Source of the DNA: an uncultured Actinomycetes bacterium
GTDB taxonomy: Bacteria; Actinomycetota; Actinomycetes; Nanopelagicales; Nanopelagicaceae
Assembly: GCA_903875815.1 (NCBI GenBank)
Contig: CAIQXR010000159.1
Location: 1-6,459, forward strand
Reading direction: 5' to 3'
DNA: 6,459 bases
In this document: positions 5,997 to 6,459 of the stretch, piece after piece
How positions within the stretch are numbered: position 1 is the stretch's first letter
How the letters are laid out: every line of letters starts with the position of its first letter
Program-made: the position numbers and the translations under genes
Notes under the pieces: model-generated
The model's input: only the letters and a program-made list of their open reading frames with translations
Database searches by the model: none
What the model was told of the DNA's origin: nothing

Positions 5997-6459
5997 GCGA
6001 GAGTTCGGCCTTTCCAGATCAGCCCACCTCGTGATTTACGAATCCACGACAATGTGATCAGATAGAGCAGAAAAGTAATACCGATCGGATGCAAAATTGC
6101 TTCCCAGAGCGGTGAGCGGACGCGCTTTGCTGTGATGACGCGTGAGAGGATGATGGCAGCCAAATATAAAGCGGCGTAACTATTACCCGCCAATAGTTGG
6201 AATATTGGCCAGGGACCAATAAGAAAGAGAATTGCTGCCGTAGCAATACTTCCCAGCGGGCCGCCAAAAGCTTTCCAGAGTGATTTGGTGTAACCATCGA
6301 CGAGTTCGGAATACGAGTTATACATTCGGCATGAAGCGACCCCGCTGCCATCAGCGACCCCGCCGATAAAGCCGGCACCGACTAATGTGCGAGCCAATTG
6401 CAAATCATCGAGAACTTCACCTTTAATGCTTTCATGGCCACCAATTGCATCGTAGGCGC
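5993..6459 (-). CDS. Membrane family 2 glycosyltransferase, C-terminal part (CruC/CrtQ-like)
   Basis: The frame is open to the right edge, so this is the last 154 codons of a longer gene. The first TTG in frame at 6403 is an internal leucine. The visible part begins inside the catalytic domain: GGHESIKGEVLDD then LQLAR corresponds to the GGH...(E/D)D..LAR region of GT2 enzymes, where the second Asp of DD is the probable catalytic base. CRMYNSYSELVDGYTKSL follows, then three hydrophobic spans at visible residues of about 69-90, 93-108 and 118-138, and a basic tail ending WKGRTLA. A GT2 domain with C-terminal membrane anchors next to a CrtI homologue resembles carotenoid glycosyltransferases (CruC, CrtQ). 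A hopanoid or other lipid glycosyltransferase is the alternative. It lies upstream of the second crtI homologue and overlaps it by 4 bp. Confidence 0.8.
   Translation of the reverse strand, partial: AYDAIGGHESIKGEVLDDLQLARTLVGAGFIGGVADGSGVASCRMYNSYSELVDGYTKSLWKAFGGPLGSIATAAILFLIGPWPIFQLLAGNSYAALYLAAIILSRVITAKRVRSPLWEAILHPIGITFLLYLITLSWIRKSRGGLIWKGRTLA

Noticed and set aside
5993..6403. TTG at 6403 as the start of a small 136-aa membrane protein
   Set aside because: The frame stays open to the edge and encodes the GGH...DD part of a GT2 catalytic domain, so this is the tail of a longer gene.
1..6459. Mobile elements, CRISPR arrays, tRNA/rRNA genes, riboswitches
   Set aside because: Nearly every base is in a well-supported coding gene. 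I saw no transposase, repeat array, RNA gene or long leader that could hold a riboswitch.

Overview
The window looks like chromosomal DNA of an actinobacterium with a streamlined genome. Base composition is about half GC, and coding is almost gap-free: only 9 bp and 24 bp separate non-overlapping genes, and four junctions overlap. The protein families also fit, namely an IdsA-type polyprenyl diphosphate synthase divergent from metF and a CrtI of the GSGTQPGVGVP type. A freshwater planktonic lineage such as the Nanopelagicales (acI) would fit, but this is inferred from general character and not from a marker gene.

Layout. 1-447 (+) is the 3' part of apt (adenine salvage), cut by the window edge. 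457-3014 (-) is a coupled pair in which GGPP-synthase-like crtE/idsA is followed by phytoene desaturase crtI, with a TAATG stop/start. 3039-4522 (+) is metF followed by a CDP-alcohol phosphatidyltransferase, joined by an ATGA overlap. 4494-6459 (-) is the 3' part of a membrane family 2 glycosyltransferase followed by a second CrtI-type desaturase/oxidase, again joined by ATGA. The metF operon and the second carotenoid operon converge and overlap at their 3' ends.

How the genes work together. The polyprenyl synthase would supply C20 GGPP. Phytoene synthase (not in the window) would give phytoene, and the first CrtI would desaturate it towards lycopene. The second CrtI homologue and the glycosyltransferase would then tailor an end group, plausibly by further desaturation or oxidation and then glycosylation. 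crtB, a lycopene cyclase and any retinal-forming dioxygenase are not seen here and may lie beyond the right edge. metF and the phosphatidyltransferase sit between the two carotenoid arms but belong to one-carbon and phospholipid metabolism.

The whole window is explained by known families. I see no mobile element, RNA gene, CRISPR array or clearly undescribed system. The most worthwhile leads are the substituted CDP-alcohol transferase motif, the uncertain reaction of the second CrtI homologue with its glycosyltransferase partner, and the compressed divergent promoter between crtE and metF.
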